Assembly: GCA_903862425.1 (NCBI GenBank)
Contig: CAIOYC010000019.1
Coordinates: 1 to 64,000, forward strand
Direction: 5' to 3'
Length of the DNA stretch: 64,000 bases
DNA from: an uncultured Caulobacterales bacterium
GTDB lineage: Bacteria > Pseudomonadota > Alphaproteobacteria > Caulobacterales > Caulobacteraceae
In this document: positions 55,001 to 63,918 of the stretch, one piece after another
Layout: every line of letters starts with the position of its first letter
Numbering within the stretch: position 1 is the first letter of the stretch
Notes under the pieces: generated by a model
Database searches by the model: none
Told to the model about the DNA's origin: nothing
The model's input: the letters and a program-made list of their open reading frames with translations, nothing else
Position numbers and translations under genes: made by a program

Positions 55001-56517
55001 CCGACGACATTACCCTGGATCAGAGCTACGGCCTGAACGCTCCATTCAAGGGCATGCCGGAAGGCCATCTGCCGGTGAAGAGCTACCTGGCCGTGCCGGT
55101 CAAGTCGCGCTCCGGCGAGGTGCTGGGCGGGCTCCTGTTCGGTCACGCCTCGCCCGGCGTGTTCGGCGAGGACGCTGAGACTGTGCTGGCCGGCCTCGCC
55201 GCTCAAGCTGCCGTCGCCATCGACAATGCACGCCTGTTCCAGGACGCCCAGCGCGAGATCGAGCAGCGCCGTGCCGCCGAAACAGAGCTGCAGGCCCTCA
55301 ATATCGGCCTCGAAAGCCGTATCGCCGAGGCGATCGACCAGCGCATGCAGGCGGAAGAAGCCCTGCGCCAGGCGCAGAAGATGGAGGCGGTCGGCCAGCT
55401 CACCGGCGGAGTGGCGCACGACTTCAATAACCTGCTCACCGTCATCATCGGCGGGCTGGACACCATCCGCCGCAACGCCCCGCCGGACAACGCGCGCCTG
55501 ACCCGCGCGGTGGACATGGCCTCGCAGGGGGCCAATCGCGCTGCGACCCTGACCTCACGTCTGCTCGCCTTCTCCCGTCGCCAGCCGCTGGAGCCCAAGC
55601 CGCTCGATCTAAATGTCAGCGTGCGCGACTCCACCGAACTCCTGCACCGGACCCTCGGCGAGACCATCGAGCTCGAGACCGTGCTTGCTCCACGCCTGTG
55701 GCCAGTTGAGGTCGACCAAAGTCAGCTGGAAAGCGCCATCCTCAACCTCGCCGTCAATGCCCGAGACGCCATGGCTGCCAAGGATGGGGCCGGCGGGCGC
55801 AAGCTGACTATCGAGACCGCCAACACCCTGCTCGATGAGAGCTATACCGCCACAGATAGCGAGGTGGTGCCCGGTCAGTACGCGGTGATCTCCGTCTCCG
55901 ACAGCGGCGAGGGCATGTCGCGCGAGGTGCTGAGCCGGGTGTTCGAGCCCTTCTATACCACCAAGGAAGTGGGCAAGGGCACGGGCCTGGGCCTCTCCAT
56001 GGTCTATGGCTTCGTCAAGCAGTCCGGCGGGCACGTGACCATCTATTCGGAGCCCGGTCACGGCACGACCGTGAAGCTCTACTTCCCCCGCTATCGCGGC
56101 AGTCTGGAGCGGGACGAGGCGGGCGCGGGTGGCCGGCCGCCGGAAAGCATGAGCGACGAGGTCGTCCTGGTCGTCGAGGACAACGAGGATGTGCGCGCCT
56201 ACTCTGTCTCCATCCTCACCGAGCTCGGCTACCACGTTCTGGAGGCCGCCGACGCCGAGCAGGGCGCGGCCATCGCGCGCCAGCCTGGCCGCATCGACCT
56301 ATTGTTCACCGACGTGGTCCTGCCCGGTCGCTCGGGTCGCGCCCTGGCCGACGAGGTGGCCACCATCCGCCCCGAACTGAAGGTGCTGTTCACCACCGGC
56401 TATTCGCGCAACGCCATCGTCCACCAGGGTCGGCTCGATGCGGGCGTGAACCTGATCACCAAGCCATTCACCTTCGACCAGCTGGCCAAACGGCTTCGCG
56501 ACGTGCTGGACGGCTAA
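52036..56517 (+). CDS. Giant hybrid histidine kinase with two kinase cores and two receivers
   Basis: This single 1493-residue protein appears cytoplasmic, as no membrane helix is seen. In order: PAS-like sensor (about 20-165), GAF-like (about 170-330), HisKA with His357 ([10 protein letters not shown]), HATPase (to about 570, GIGLAL), receiver with Asp680 (VLSDVMMP), PAS (about 775-890), GAF (about 900-1070), second HisKA with His1128 ([11 protein letters not shown]), second HATPase (to about 1350, [12 protein letters not shown]), and second receiver with Asp1426 ([10 protein letters not shown]). Both histidines and both aspartates are intact, so a multi-step relay in one chain is possible. 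No response regulator is adjacent. The GAF before His1128 resembles light/ligand-binding types but shows no clear chromophore cysteine. Confidence 0.9.
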   Translation: MTELTAVESNDVFQGGGEMGALMRAYDWTTTPLGRPEAWPRSLQSIVRMMLTSRYQMWMAWGEELTFFCNDAYSPTLGIKHPWALGKPAAEVWSEIWGDISPLIDHVLATGEATYSEGMLLFLERSGFPEETYHTFSYSPLFDDENRIAGMFCVVVEETNRVISERRLGAVRHLASGVAAVRTEHELIVAIENELAKDPADLPFTLTYLFSEDGTSAQLAARTGFVGAHPIIAEQLSLDDKVWPVRRALLETAPIVVEGLRAPFDDLPTGAWDRPPERAAVVPIAQQGAETAAGFVIVGLNPYRTADTDYLGFLDLVAGQIGAALASARAYEAERKRAEALAEIDRAKTAFFSNVSHEFRTPLTLMLGPLEDVLADEPDAHVRTQVELAHRNGLRLLRLVNSLLDFSRIEAGRVQASFAPTDLAAFSSEIASSFRSAMERAGLKLKVETKPLPAEVYLDPEMWEKVLLNLLSNAFKFTHEGGVTVRVQPSADPRFAEVKVADTGIGVAAEDLPRLFERFHRIEGAQGRNFEGSGIGLALVQELIKLHGGTIAAESEPGRGTTFTLHLPYGAGHLAPDQVRNVAPPQPTAYAQSMVDEALRWLPEGEVLPEMGVGAEGALAAPTAPTVGTARVLLADDNADMREYVRRLLEAQGYQVEAVTDGQEALDSARRRTPDLVLSDVMMPHLDGFGLLSAIRHEPTLAGVPVVLLSARAGEEAKVEGLQAGADDYLVKPFAARELLARVAVNIQMARLRRDAARAVMRSEQRALMTQERLELALSSGRIAIFQLDIEAGEAAVMGPLTAFFGVPEDQAAVGVPLTQFIAGIHPSDRDRVMALIQAAIDDETDYEAEYRLVGGDMPRRVIARGGLQTGADGVRRLVGAVIDISEEKAAQDALVDQTHRLETLNAAGAVVAAELDLNNVLQTVTDAGVALTKAQFGAFFYNARNADGEAYMLYTLSGAPRSAFEKFPMPRNTGILAPTMAGERIVRSDDITLDQSYGLNAPFKGMPEGHLPVKSYLAVPVKSRSGEVLGGLLFGHASPGVFGEDAETVLAGLAAQAAVAIDNARLFQDAQREIEQRRAAETELQALNIGLESRIAEAIDQRMQAEEALRQAQKMEAVGQLTGGVAHDFNNLLTVIIGGLDTIRRNAPPDNARLTRAVDMASQGANRAATLTSRLLAFSRRQPLEPKPLDLNVSVRDSTELLHRTLGETIELETVLAPRLWPVEVDQSQLESAILNLAVNARDAMAAKDGAGGRKLTIETANTLLDESYTATDSEVVPGQYAVISVSDSGEGMSREVLSRVFEPFYTTKEVGKGTGLGLSMVYGFVKQSGGHVTIYSEPGHGTTVKLYFPRYRGSLERDEAGAGGRPPESMSDEVVLVVEDNEDVRAYSVSILTELGYHVLEAADAEQGAAIARQPGRIDLLFTDVVLPGRSGRALADEVATIRPELKVLFTTGYSRNAIVHQGRLDAGVNLITKPFTFDQLAKRLRDVLDG

Positions 56518-56570
56518 GTCCACGCCGTCGTGCGCTCGATCCCGTTACAGAAAGTGGCGACAGAATTACA

Positions 56571-56640
56571 GTTTATATTGATTAATTATAAAAATTGAAA
56601 CAATATAATTCATTATTTTTCGATAACTTGAAGTATTCAT
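56571..56640. other. Very AT-rich spacer between kinase and FAD oxidoreductase
   Basis: By direct count 11 of 70 bases are G or C, against a GC-rich background. It includes inverted arms ATATTG (56575-56580) and CAATAT (56601-56606). It lies between the kinase stop (56517) and the FAD gene start (56706). It could act as terminator, promoter UP-like element, or binding ground for AT-preferring nucleoid proteins such as GapR in Caulobacter. Confidence 0.75.
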
Positions 56641-56705
56641 GATCCCCCATGGCTCATAGTTTGCAGTGGGCCGTTTGACGTATTCAAACTGGACCAAAAC
56701 GAACT

Positions 56706-57857
56706 ATGCAGGGTGTGATGATCAGCGATGCGCGGGCCTTCGACGACGGCGTGATGATCGTGGGTGCAGGGATCGCCGGGTCGCTGCTGGCCCTGGTGCT
56801 GGGCCGCAAGGGCCACCGCGTCACGGTGTTCGATCCGCAACGCCGACCCGCGCAGGTGTTCCGCAACGAGAAGCTCGGCCATGAGCAGATCGCGCTGCTG
56901 ACCAAGCTCGGCGTACTGGATTGTTTCAAGGCGGGCTGCTGGCCGGCGCCGGGTCACCCGCACGCCTATCCCGAGGACGCGCGCCCGAGCCTGGTGGACT
57001 GCGGTGCTCACCATCACGTCTGGCTTTCCGCCGTTCGCGACGCCTGGCCGGCGAATGTCCGCTTCGTGGAGGACGTGGTCGCGCGGGTCGAGACGTCGCC
57101 CCAGTTGCAGACCATCGAGACACGGAGCGGCGATCGCTTCACCGATCGGCTGGTGGTGCTGGCCAGTGGCCGCATGACCCAGCTGAATGAGGACTTAGGT
57201 ATCACCCGCCGCACCCTCAGCTCCGGCCATTCGGTATGCCTGGGCTTCAGTATCAAACCCGAGCGTCCCATTCCGGCGGAGGTCATCGAGGCGGCGCATG
57301 GCAGCGGCCTCGGCTATGTGAGCATCTTCCCCATGCCCGGCGAGACGCGCGTGAATGTGTTCAGCTATCGCGCCCTGACCGACCCATGGACACGCCGGAT
57401 GAGCAGGGATCCGCTCGGCGCGCTGGCCGAGCTAGCCCCCGCCACAGCGAAGCTGCTCCATGGCGCCACCGTCGTACGTCGTTGTGAAGTGCGCGGAACC
57501 GATCTTTACGAGACCGAAGGCCACATGCAGCCGGGCCTGTTGCTGATCGGCGATGCCTTTCATGCCCCTTGCCCCGCGACGGGCACAGGCATGCTGCGCA
57601 TTCTCAACGACATCGACGTGCTGGTCGGCCGTCACCTTGACGACTGGATGGCGACGCCGGGCATGGGCGGCGGCAAGATCCTCGGCTTCTACACCGATCC
57701 GCTGAAGCGCAATCTTGACAGCGCCTCGCTCCGCAGCTCCTACCGCAACCGCGGCCGAGTGGTGGGTAGGGGCCCTCGTTGGGGCATCTATCGATGGCTG
57801 CGGCGGATCAAGACCATGATCCGCCCGCCGGTTCAGACCGCCGCGTCCACCTCGTAG
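56706..57857 (+). CDS. FAD-dependent oxidoreductase (UbiH/PHBH-like)
   Basis: This 383-residue flavoprotein has the FAD motif VMIVGAGIAGSLLALVLGRKG, a following FDPQRR acidic end of strand 2, an RNEKLGHEQI loop, and the second FAD motif LLLIGDAFHAPCPATGTGM. It belongs to the group-A monooxygenase/geranylgeranyl-reductase-like superfamily; substrate unknown. The C-terminal end is basic. ATG at 56706 or 56718 could start it. The upstream spacer is exceptionally AT-rich. Its 3' end overlaps the convergent DUF427 gene by 25 bp. Confidence 0.85.
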   Translation: MQGVMISDARAFDDGVMIVGAGIAGSLLALVLGRKGHRVTVFDPQRRPAQVFRNEKLGHEQIALLTKLGVLDCFKAGCWPAPGHPHAYPEDARPSLVDCGAHHHVWLSAVRDAWPANVRFVEDVVARVETSPQLQTIETRSGDRFTDRLVVLASGRMTQLNEDLGITRRTLSSGHSVCLGFSIKPERPIPAEVIEAAHGSGLGYVSIFPMPGETRVNVFSYRALTDPWTRRMSRDPLGALAELAPATAKLLHGATVVRRCEVRGTDLYETEGHMQPGLLLIGDAFHAPCPATGTGMLRILNDIDVLVGRHLDDWMATPGMGGGKILGFYTDPLKRNLDSASLRSSYRNRGRVVGRGPRWGIYRWLRRIKTMIRPPVQTAASTS

Positions 57858-58201
57858 ACGCGCACCTTGTCCGTATAGAAGGCCAGGTGATCGCGGATCT
57901 GGTCCATGGCGGGGTAGGGGTCCTCATAGCTCCAGGCCACATTCTCCAGAATGTTGGCGTCGATGGAGGCGGAATAGTAGCTGGCCTCGCCCTTGTAGGG
58001 GCAATTGGTGTGACGGTCGGTCCTGCCGAAGAAGCCCATCTCGATGTCGGCCCGCGGGATGTATTGCACCGCCGGATAGCTGGCCTCCTGCAGAGTCAGC
58101 GCTGCAGCGCTGTCGGCGATCACATGGCCATCGACCTCCACCCGCACCCGGCGCGGATTGTGCGTGATGGTGATGGGGTGGTCGGGTCCGGGCAGCTTCA
58201 T
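57833..58201 (-). CDS. DUF427 domain protein
   Basis: The product is a 122-residue single-domain protein with the DUF427 signature: RRVRVEVDGHVIADS, YPAVQYIPRADIEM, TNCPYKGEASYYS, NVAWSYEDPYPAMDQIRDHLAFY. The fold is a small beta-roll, the function unknown, and the family widespread in actinobacteria and proteobacteria, often near oxidoreductases. Complete by length. It is convergent with the FAD gene (25-bp overlap) and divergent from the POT transporter. Confidence 0.9.
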   Translation of the reverse strand: MKLPGPDHPITITHNPRRVRVEVDGHVIADSAAALTLQEASYPAVQYIPRADIEMGFFGRTDRHTNCPYKGEASYYSASIDANILENVAWSYEDPYPAMDQIRDHLAFYTDKVRVYEVDAAV

Positions 58202-58328
58202 GGCGATCTCCTCAGCGCCGGCTAGAGGTAGGTACGGCGGCTTGCTTGTGAAACACCAACGGGCGTGATCCTATCGCGCCGATTTCGCGGCGCCGGGGGA
58301 CGGGCCGCAGCCAGGAACAAGGCTTCGC

Positions 58329-60125
58329 ATGCTCGTCATTATCGCCGGCCTCATCGTCACCATCCTGACCATGATCCCGGTCGTGCTCCAGCTTCGCAAT
58401 CACCCCAAAGGCCTGGTGATCCTGTTCTTCGCCGAGATGTGGGAGCGCTTTTCCTACTACGGCATGCGCGGCCTCCTGATCCTCTACTTCACCCAGAAGT
58501 TCCTGTTCGACCAGTCCGACGCCGCCGGCCACTACGCCGCCTATGTGGCGCTGATGTACCTGACGCCGCTGATCGGCGGGTTCCTCGCCGACCGCTGGCT
58601 CGGCACCCGCAAGGCGATCCAGGTGGGGGCTGTGCTGCTGATCCTCGGCCAGCTCGGCCTCGCCATCGAAGGTCCGCCGGCGACCCAGACCCTGGTCTAT
58701 CAGGGCCACAGCTATGCCCTGCCCACCACCGGCCGCATGGCGGCGCGCGAGGTGAAGATCACCGTCGATGGCCAGAGCTACAAGTTCGGCCCGGCGGCCA
58801 ATGGCGGCCTTCAGATCACGGACCTGCCGGCCACCGCCTCGATCCCGGCGGTGCTGCCCAAGGGCGCCTATACGCTGAAGACCGACCGCAGCGGCTTCTT
58901 CCTCAACATCTTCTACCTGGCCCTGGCCATCAACATCATGGGGGTCGGCTATCTGAAGGCCAACATCTCCTCCATCGTCGGCCAGCTCTATCCGCAGGGC
59001 GATCCGCGCCGCGATCCTGGCTTTACCCTCTACTATTACGGCATCAATCTCGGGGCGTTCTGGGCGGCGGTGCTGCCGGGACTGGTGGGGGCGACCGTGG
59101 GCTGGTGGGCCGGGTTCGGGCTCGGCGCGGTGGGCATGCTGGCCGGCTTCATCGTCTTCCTGATCGGCAGGCCGCTGCTGCAGGGCAAGGGCGAGCCGCC
59201 CGTGCCCGAGGCGCTGAAGAAGAAGGTGGTCGGCCCCATCAATCTGGAATGGACCCTCTATCTCGGCGCGGTGATCGGCATCGTCGCCGCCTTCGTGCTG
59301 GTGGGTCAGGCGGGCCTGGTGAAGTGGATGCTCGGCGCCTGCTCCATCGGCGTACTGGGCTATGTGTTCTGGTTCCTCGTCGCCAAGTGCAACAAGGTCG
59401 AGCGCGAACGGCTCGGCCTTGCTTTGGTGCTGATCCTGGGTTCGGTGGTGTTCTGGACCCTGTTCGAACAGGCCGGCTCTTCGCTCAATCTTTTCGCCGA
59501 CGCCAATGTGAACCTGTCCGTGGGCGGCTTCTCCATGACCACGGCCCAGACCCAGTCGTTCAACCCAGGCTATATCCTGATTTTCGCCCCCGTGTTCGCC
59601 GGCCTGTGGACCTGGCTGGGACGGCGAAATCTCGATCCCAATCCGCTGTGGAAGTTCGGCCTGGCGCTGATCCAGGTGGGAGCCGGGTTCCTGCTGCTGG
59701 TCTATGGCGCGAACTTCGCCGACGCTCAGTTCCGGGTGCCGCTGATCTTCCTCGCCCTGGCCTATCTGCTGCATACCACCGGTGAGCTCTGCCTGTCGCC
59801 CGTAGGCCTGTCGGAAGTGACCAAGCTGGCGCCGCCCGTCCTGCTCTCAACCATGGTGGCGGTGTGGTTCCTGTCGGTGTCGTGGGCCAACTGGATCGGC
59901 GGGGAGATCGCCAAGAAGACCGGCGCGGAGACCGTGGGCGGCCAGGTGCTGGACCGTCACGCCTCGCTGCTCACCGCCAACTTCTGGTTCAGCTGGATCG
60001 GCTGGATCGCCGTGGGCGTCGGCATCGTCTACCTGATCCTCGGCCCGTTCCTGAAGAAGTGGTCGCACGGGGTCAACGACGCCGCCAACCACCCCGCCCT
60101 GGCCAGCGACCACGGCGAGCCGTAG
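58329..60125 (+). CDS. POT family proton-coupled peptide transporter with periplasmic insertion
   Basis: The 598-residue product is an MFS-type proton/oligopeptide symporter. The family signature EMWERFSYYGMRGLL (residues 36-50) holds the proton-coupling ExxER, and the PTR2 motif FTLYYYGINLGAFW follows. About 12-14 helices are present. Between residues about 115 and 188 a hydrophilic, beta-rich stretch (REVKITVDGQSYKFG) interrupts the usual helix order, longer than in typical members. It is convergent with a TonB-dependent receptor (3-bp gap), suggesting outer- and inner-membrane steps of the same peptide uptake. This linkage is inferred. Confidence 0.92.
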   Translation: MLVIIAGLIVTILTMIPVVLQLRNHPKGLVILFFAEMWERFSYYGMRGLLILYFTQKFLFDQSDAAGHYAAYVALMYLTPLIGGFLADRWLGTRKAIQVGAVLLILGQLGLAIEGPPATQTLVYQGHSYALPTTGRMAAREVKITVDGQSYKFGPAANGGLQITDLPATASIPAVLPKGAYTLKTDRSGFFLNIFYLALAINIMGVGYLKANISSIVGQLYPQGDPRRDPGFTLYYYGINLGAFWAAVLPGLVGATVGWWAGFGLGAVGMLAGFIVFLIGRPLLQGKGEPPVPEALKKKVVGPINLEWTLYLGAVIGIVAAFVLVGQAGLVKWMLGACSIGVLGYVFWFLVAKCNKVERERLGLALVLILGSVVFWTLFEQAGSSLNLFADANVNLSVGGFSMTTAQTQSFNPGYILIFAPVFAGLWTWLGRRNLDPNPLWKFGLALIQVGAGFLLLVYGANFADAQFRVPLIFLALAYLLHTTGELCLSPVGLSEVTKLAPPVLLSTMVAVWFLSVSWANWIGGEIAKKTGAETVGGQVLDRHASLLTANFWFSWIGWIAVGVGIVYLILGPFLKKWSHGVNDAANHPALASDHGEP

Positions 60126-60128
60126 CGC

Positions 60129-62165
60129 CTAGAACGTCTTTCTGATCTTGATCCACAGCCGCGGCTGGGACGTGATCGTGCGATAGTCGTCGAAGTCCAC
60201 CGGCGACCCGTTGCGCACTCCATCCCACACCGTGCGGTGACGGTAGAACTTGAACGGCAGGAGGTTGTCGATCTGGGTGGAGATCTTCAGCCCCTTCATG
60301 GGCGTGTAGTCCCACTCGGCCTGCATGTACTGGTCGCCGATGTGGAAGCGGTCGATCTCGCCGAGCCGGTAATAGGTCTCGCGCCAGCCCTTGAACCAGA
60401 CGAGGCTGAAGGTGGATTTCCACTGTGGCACGTCCTGGTCGTACTCGAACTGGATCTGGTCGGGCCGCTGGGCGGTGATGCGCCGGTCCTGGTGCGTCAC
60501 CGGGTCGGTCACCGAGGAAGTGCGCCAGATGGTGGTGCTCTTGAACTGGCCGCCGGGGATGCCGAACCGATCGAGCGGGAAGGTCCCCTCGATGTCGAGT
60601 TGATCCGACGTGCCCGAGCCGATGTTACCCGGCCCGTCGATCAGCGGTATCGTGCCGGCGATGGGGATATAGTCCGAAACGTCGGAGATCTGCTCGTGCA
60701 GGGCGGTAATGACGATAGAGCCCTTGCCCCAGAACCGCTGCTCGATCGCCGCTTCGTACTGCCAGTGGTCGTCGGGGCGCAGCTCCGGATTGCCGCCCTT
60801 CACCCCCGCCCCCGCCAGGTCCACCGACGAGACGAAGTTGGAGAAGTTGAGTTGGCCGAGCTTGCGCTCGAACCGCAGCCGCACCTGCGTATCGGTCCAT
60901 GGATCCCAGGTAAGCAGCAGGCGCGGCTTGGGATAGAAGAACGAGCGCTCGCTGTGCGCGTCGCCGTCCTCGGAAATCTTGGAATATTCGAACCGGGCGC
61001 CCGCCTCCAGCTTCAGCTTGGGCGTGATCTTCCAGTCCATCTGGCCAAACACTTCGCCGCGGGTCTCCTTCACCGTCACGTCGGACGAGGGCAGGGTGAT
61101 CGCCGCGCCGTTGTCGGTGAAGTACTCGTTCCCATCGAGGAAGTTGTAGACTGCCTCGCCGCCGCCCTCGAAGGTCAGGTTCGGATGCGCCTGGTAGTGC
61201 AGCACCACCCGGCCGATGCTCTCGCCGGAGAGCAGGTTTTGGTGGAAGAACGCGTTGTCGCCCGTCTGGATCTGGGTCTCGGTCGCGGTGTCGCGTTCCA
61301 AGTGCTGCAGGCCGATCAGTTCGAGGTCGAACTTGCCGAACTTCCGCTCGTAATTCACACCCAGTTCGCCGTCACGGCCGCGCTGGTGGTCGTTGACTAC
61401 CAGGGTCGGCGGCAGGCCATAGCTGAGCCCGTTGTTGAAATAGGTCTCCTCGAGCTTGAAGTTGGCCGAGAAGTTTCCGCCGAGTTCGGGGCCCTTGTAG
61501 TTGGTCATCAGGCCGACCCCGCCGCCATGGCCGGCCGTGCGGGCGTTCTGAATGGTCTGGCCGCCAGAGCTAGGAATGGTGGTGATGGTCCCATCGCCCA
61601 CCGAGTCGTCCAGTGAGGAGTAGCGTGACAGCTGCGCCTCGATGGTGCGCTCCCCGAACCGCTTGGAGAAGATGATCGAGCCGCCGGGGATGGTGTGACC
61701 GTCGTTCAGGAAAAGGTTGTCCTGCACGCTCACGGTGATCTGGGTTTCGTCGCCCTTCTTGCGGATCACATTGGCCATCACCGTGCGGCCATGCATGTCG
61801 ATCCCCGGCGCGCCGCCACGGATGAGTTCGATCCGCTCAACGTCCGAGGCGGGGATACGCGAGAGGATGGAGTCGGCGGTGTCGCTCTTGGAGGCCGGTC
61901 GCGCACCATCGATGAGCACGTTGGAGGCGGTGCCCGCGAAGCCCCGCGCCGTGTCGCCCGAGTCGAACACGAAGCCCGGTATCCGGTTGATCATGTCATA
62001 GGCCGTCTGCGGCTGCATGGCCGCGAAGAAGGCCGGTGGATAGACCGTTACACCTGCGGGGGCGGACGCCACGGCGGGATTGGGGTTCTGCAGCGGCGGG
62101 GCGGCCGGCGCCTCGGGCAGGGGCTGCGCCGCGGCGGCGGCCAGCAAGGCAATCATAAGCGACAT
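60129..62165 (-). CDS. TonB-dependent receptor
   Basis: This 678-residue outer-membrane receptor has a short signal (MSLMIALLAAAAAQP), a Pro-rich start, a plug (about 45-150: MINRIPGFVFDSGDTARGFAG, IERIELIRGGAPGIDM), and a 22-strand barrel ending in a terminal Phe (KIRKTF) as usual for outer-membrane proteins. The plug shows the VLIDGARP segment but no obvious Fe-siderophore features; substrate unknown. It faces the POT peptide transporter. Its promoter lies in the AT-rich 62166-62319 region shared with the tldD 3' end. Confidence 0.92.
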   Translation of the reverse strand: MSLMIALLAAAAAQPLPEAPAAPPLQNPNPAVASAPAGVTVYPPAFFAAMQPQTAYDMINRIPGFVFDSGDTARGFAGTASNVLIDGARPASKSDTADSILSRIPASDVERIELIRGGAPGIDMHGRTVMANVIRKKGDETQITVSVQDNLFLNDGHTIPGGSIIFSKRFGERTIEAQLSRYSSLDDSVGDGTITTIPSSGGQTIQNARTAGHGGGVGLMTNYKGPELGGNFSANFKLEETYFNNGLSYGLPPTLVVNDHQRGRDGELGVNYERKFGKFDLELIGLQHLERDTATETQIQTGDNAFFHQNLLSGESIGRVVLHYQAHPNLTFEGGGEAVYNFLDGNEYFTDNGAAITLPSSDVTVKETRGEVFGQMDWKITPKLKLEAGARFEYSKISEDGDAHSERSFFYPKPRLLLTWDPWTDTQVRLRFERKLGQLNFSNFVSSVDLAGAGVKGGNPELRPDDHWQYEAAIEQRFWGKGSIVITALHEQISDVSDYIPIAGTIPLIDGPGNIGSGTSDQLDIEGTFPLDRFGIPGGQFKSTTIWRTSSVTDPVTHQDRRITAQRPDQIQFEYDQDVPQWKSTFSLVWFKGWRETYYRLGEIDRFHIGDQYMQAEWDYTPMKGLKISTQIDNLLPFKFYRHRTVWDGVRNGSPVDFDDYRTITSQPRLWIKIRKTF

Positions 62166-62247
62166 GAACGGTCCCCAAGCGTGTTGAGGGGAACCTGCCG
62201 TTCAGGCCCGTATCGAACCAGTTACATTGCAGACATGTAGATTAAAT

Positions 62248-62266
62248 AACGGACAGCTTCTCCGTT
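62248..62266 (-). terminator. Possible weak intrinsic terminator after tldD
   Basis: A hairpin with arms AACGGA and TCCGTT (6 bp, 7-base loop) lies 54 bases past the tldD stop. On the reverse strand it is followed by TATTTAAT. The stem is short and the U-run broken, so termination would be weak at best. It also lies in the promoter region of the TonB receptor. Confidence 0.35.
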
Positions 62267-62319
62267 AAGAAGTTTAAAGTCTTAAATTGCCGTAATACTT
62301 GTGACCATAAGGCGCCCAG

Positions 62320-63750
62320 TCAGAGGCTGGTGCCCCCCACCGTCAGTCCGCCCATCTTGAGCGAGGGCTGGCCGACGCCCACCGGCACGCTCTGTCCGGC
62401 CTTGCCGCAGACGCCAACGCCCGGATCGAAGGCCATGTCGTCACCGATCATGGAGACCTTGGTCAGGGCGGTAGGACCGTCGCCGATCAGGGTCGCGCCC
62501 TTGACCGGCGTCGTGATCCTGCCGTTCTCGATCAGGTAGGCCTCGGTGCACTGGAACACGAACTTGCCGTTGGTGATGTCCACCTGCCCGCCGCCGAGGT
62601 GGGCGCAGAAAAGGCCGCGCTGGGTGGAGGCGATCATCTCCTCGAAGGTGTGGCCGCCGCCGAGCATGGCGGTGTTGGTCATGCGCGGCATGGGCATATG
62701 GGCGTAGGACTGACGGCGGGCATTTCCGGTAACAGGCAGATTCATCAGCCGGGCCGACTGCCGATCATGGATGTAGCCCTTCAGGATGCCGTCCTCGATC
62801 AGGACGGTACGGCTGGTGGGCGTACCTTCGTCGTCGATGGTCAGCGAGCCGCGCCGGCCCGGCATGGAGCCGTCGTCGATCACTGTCACCCCCGGCGCCG
62901 CGACCCGGTCGCCGATGCGCCCCGAAAAGGCGGACGAGCCCTTGCGATTGAAGTCGCCCTCCAGCCCATGGCCGACCGCCTCGTGCAGCAGCACCCCATT
63001 CCAGCCCGCGCCCAGCACCACGTCCATTTCGCCGGCCGGGCAGTCGATGGCTTCGAGGTTCACCAGGGCTTGGCGCAGCGCCTCGTCCACCTGGCCCTGC
63101 CAGGCCCCCGGCTGGATCCAGGTGTCGAAGCTGGCCCGTCCGCCGGCGCCGGAATAGCCGCTCTCGCGTCGCCCATCCTTCTCCACGGTGATCGAGACGT
63201 TGACGCGGACCAGGGGGCGCACGTCCCGCAGCAGCCGGCCGTCGGCGCGCAGCACCTCAACGATGCGGCGCTCACCAGCCAGGCTGGCGCTCACCTGCAC
63301 AACACGCGGATCGCGGGCGCGGGCGAAGGCGTCGATCTCCTGCAGCAGGGCCACCTTGTCGCCGAAGGCCGGCGCGGCGAGCGGATCATCCTCCCCATAG
63401 AGCTTGGTATTGGTGCCGCGCGGCCCCTCGGCCTGCGCGCCCGCATAGCCGCGCTTGGCAAGAGCCGCCGCCTGTCCCGCCCGGCCGATGGCTGCCTCGG
63501 AGATTTCGCTCGCATGAGCGTAGCCGGCGGTTTCACCCGCCACGACGCGCAGGCCGAACCCCTCGCCGGTGTCATAGGTGGCCTGCTTCAAACGCCCGTC
63601 GTCGAACACCAGGAACTCGCTCTCAGAGCGCTCCAGAAACAGCTCGCCGTCATCAGCGCCGACCATGGCCTCACCCAGTGTGCGCAGGGCGCGGTCGGGA
63701 TCGACACCGGCGGATTCGAGGAGCGAGGGGGCGGGGCTAAACGCGTTCAT
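62320..63750 (-). CDS. tldD: Metalloprotease TldD
   Basis: The product, 476 residues, is a member of the TldD/PmbA family. TldD with TldE (PmbA) forms a zinc protease acting on unfolded peptides and modified peptide precursors. The metal motif HExxxH is His256-Glu257...His261 in LLHEAVGHGLEGD, in the middle as expected. Family signatures SQRGLFCAHLGGGQVDITNG-like and GKAGQSVPVGVGQP close it. The start MNAFSPAP at 63750 is chosen; upstream in-frame residues look non-coding. The partner pmbA is not in the window. It is divergent from uppP. Confidence 0.93.
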   Translation of the reverse strand: MNAFSPAPSLLESAGVDPDRALRTLGEAMVGADDGELFLERSESEFLVFDDGRLKQATYDTGEGFGLRVVAGETAGYAHASEISEAAIGRAGQAAALAKRGYAGAQAEGPRGTNTKLYGEDDPLAAPAFGDKVALLQEIDAFARARDPRVVQVSASLAGERRIVEVLRADGRLLRDVRPLVRVNVSITVEKDGRRESGYSGAGGRASFDTWIQPGAWQGQVDEALRQALVNLEAIDCPAGEMDVVLGAGWNGVLLHEAVGHGLEGDFNRKGSSAFSGRIGDRVAAPGVTVIDDGSMPGRRGSLTIDDEGTPTSRTVLIEDGILKGYIHDRQSARLMNLPVTGNARRQSYAHMPMPRMTNTAMLGGGHTFEEMIASTQRGLFCAHLGGGQVDITNGKFVFQCTEAYLIENGRITTPVKGATLIGDGPTALTKVSMIGDDMAFDPGVGVCGKAGQSVPVGVGQPSLKMGGLTVGGTSL

Positions 63751-63918
63751 GCGTCCTAGATCGCAACGCCGGGCCTGTCCGGCAAGGGCGGGCGACCCAT
63801 CGCGACGCCGCGCCGCGCCCATAGCATCAGATTTTCAACCTGCATGGTGGCGTATTCCGCGACAATTCAGGCTAGAAGGCCTCGGCTGGGACGCCCGTGG
63901 TCTTCGGGGGAGGACGTT

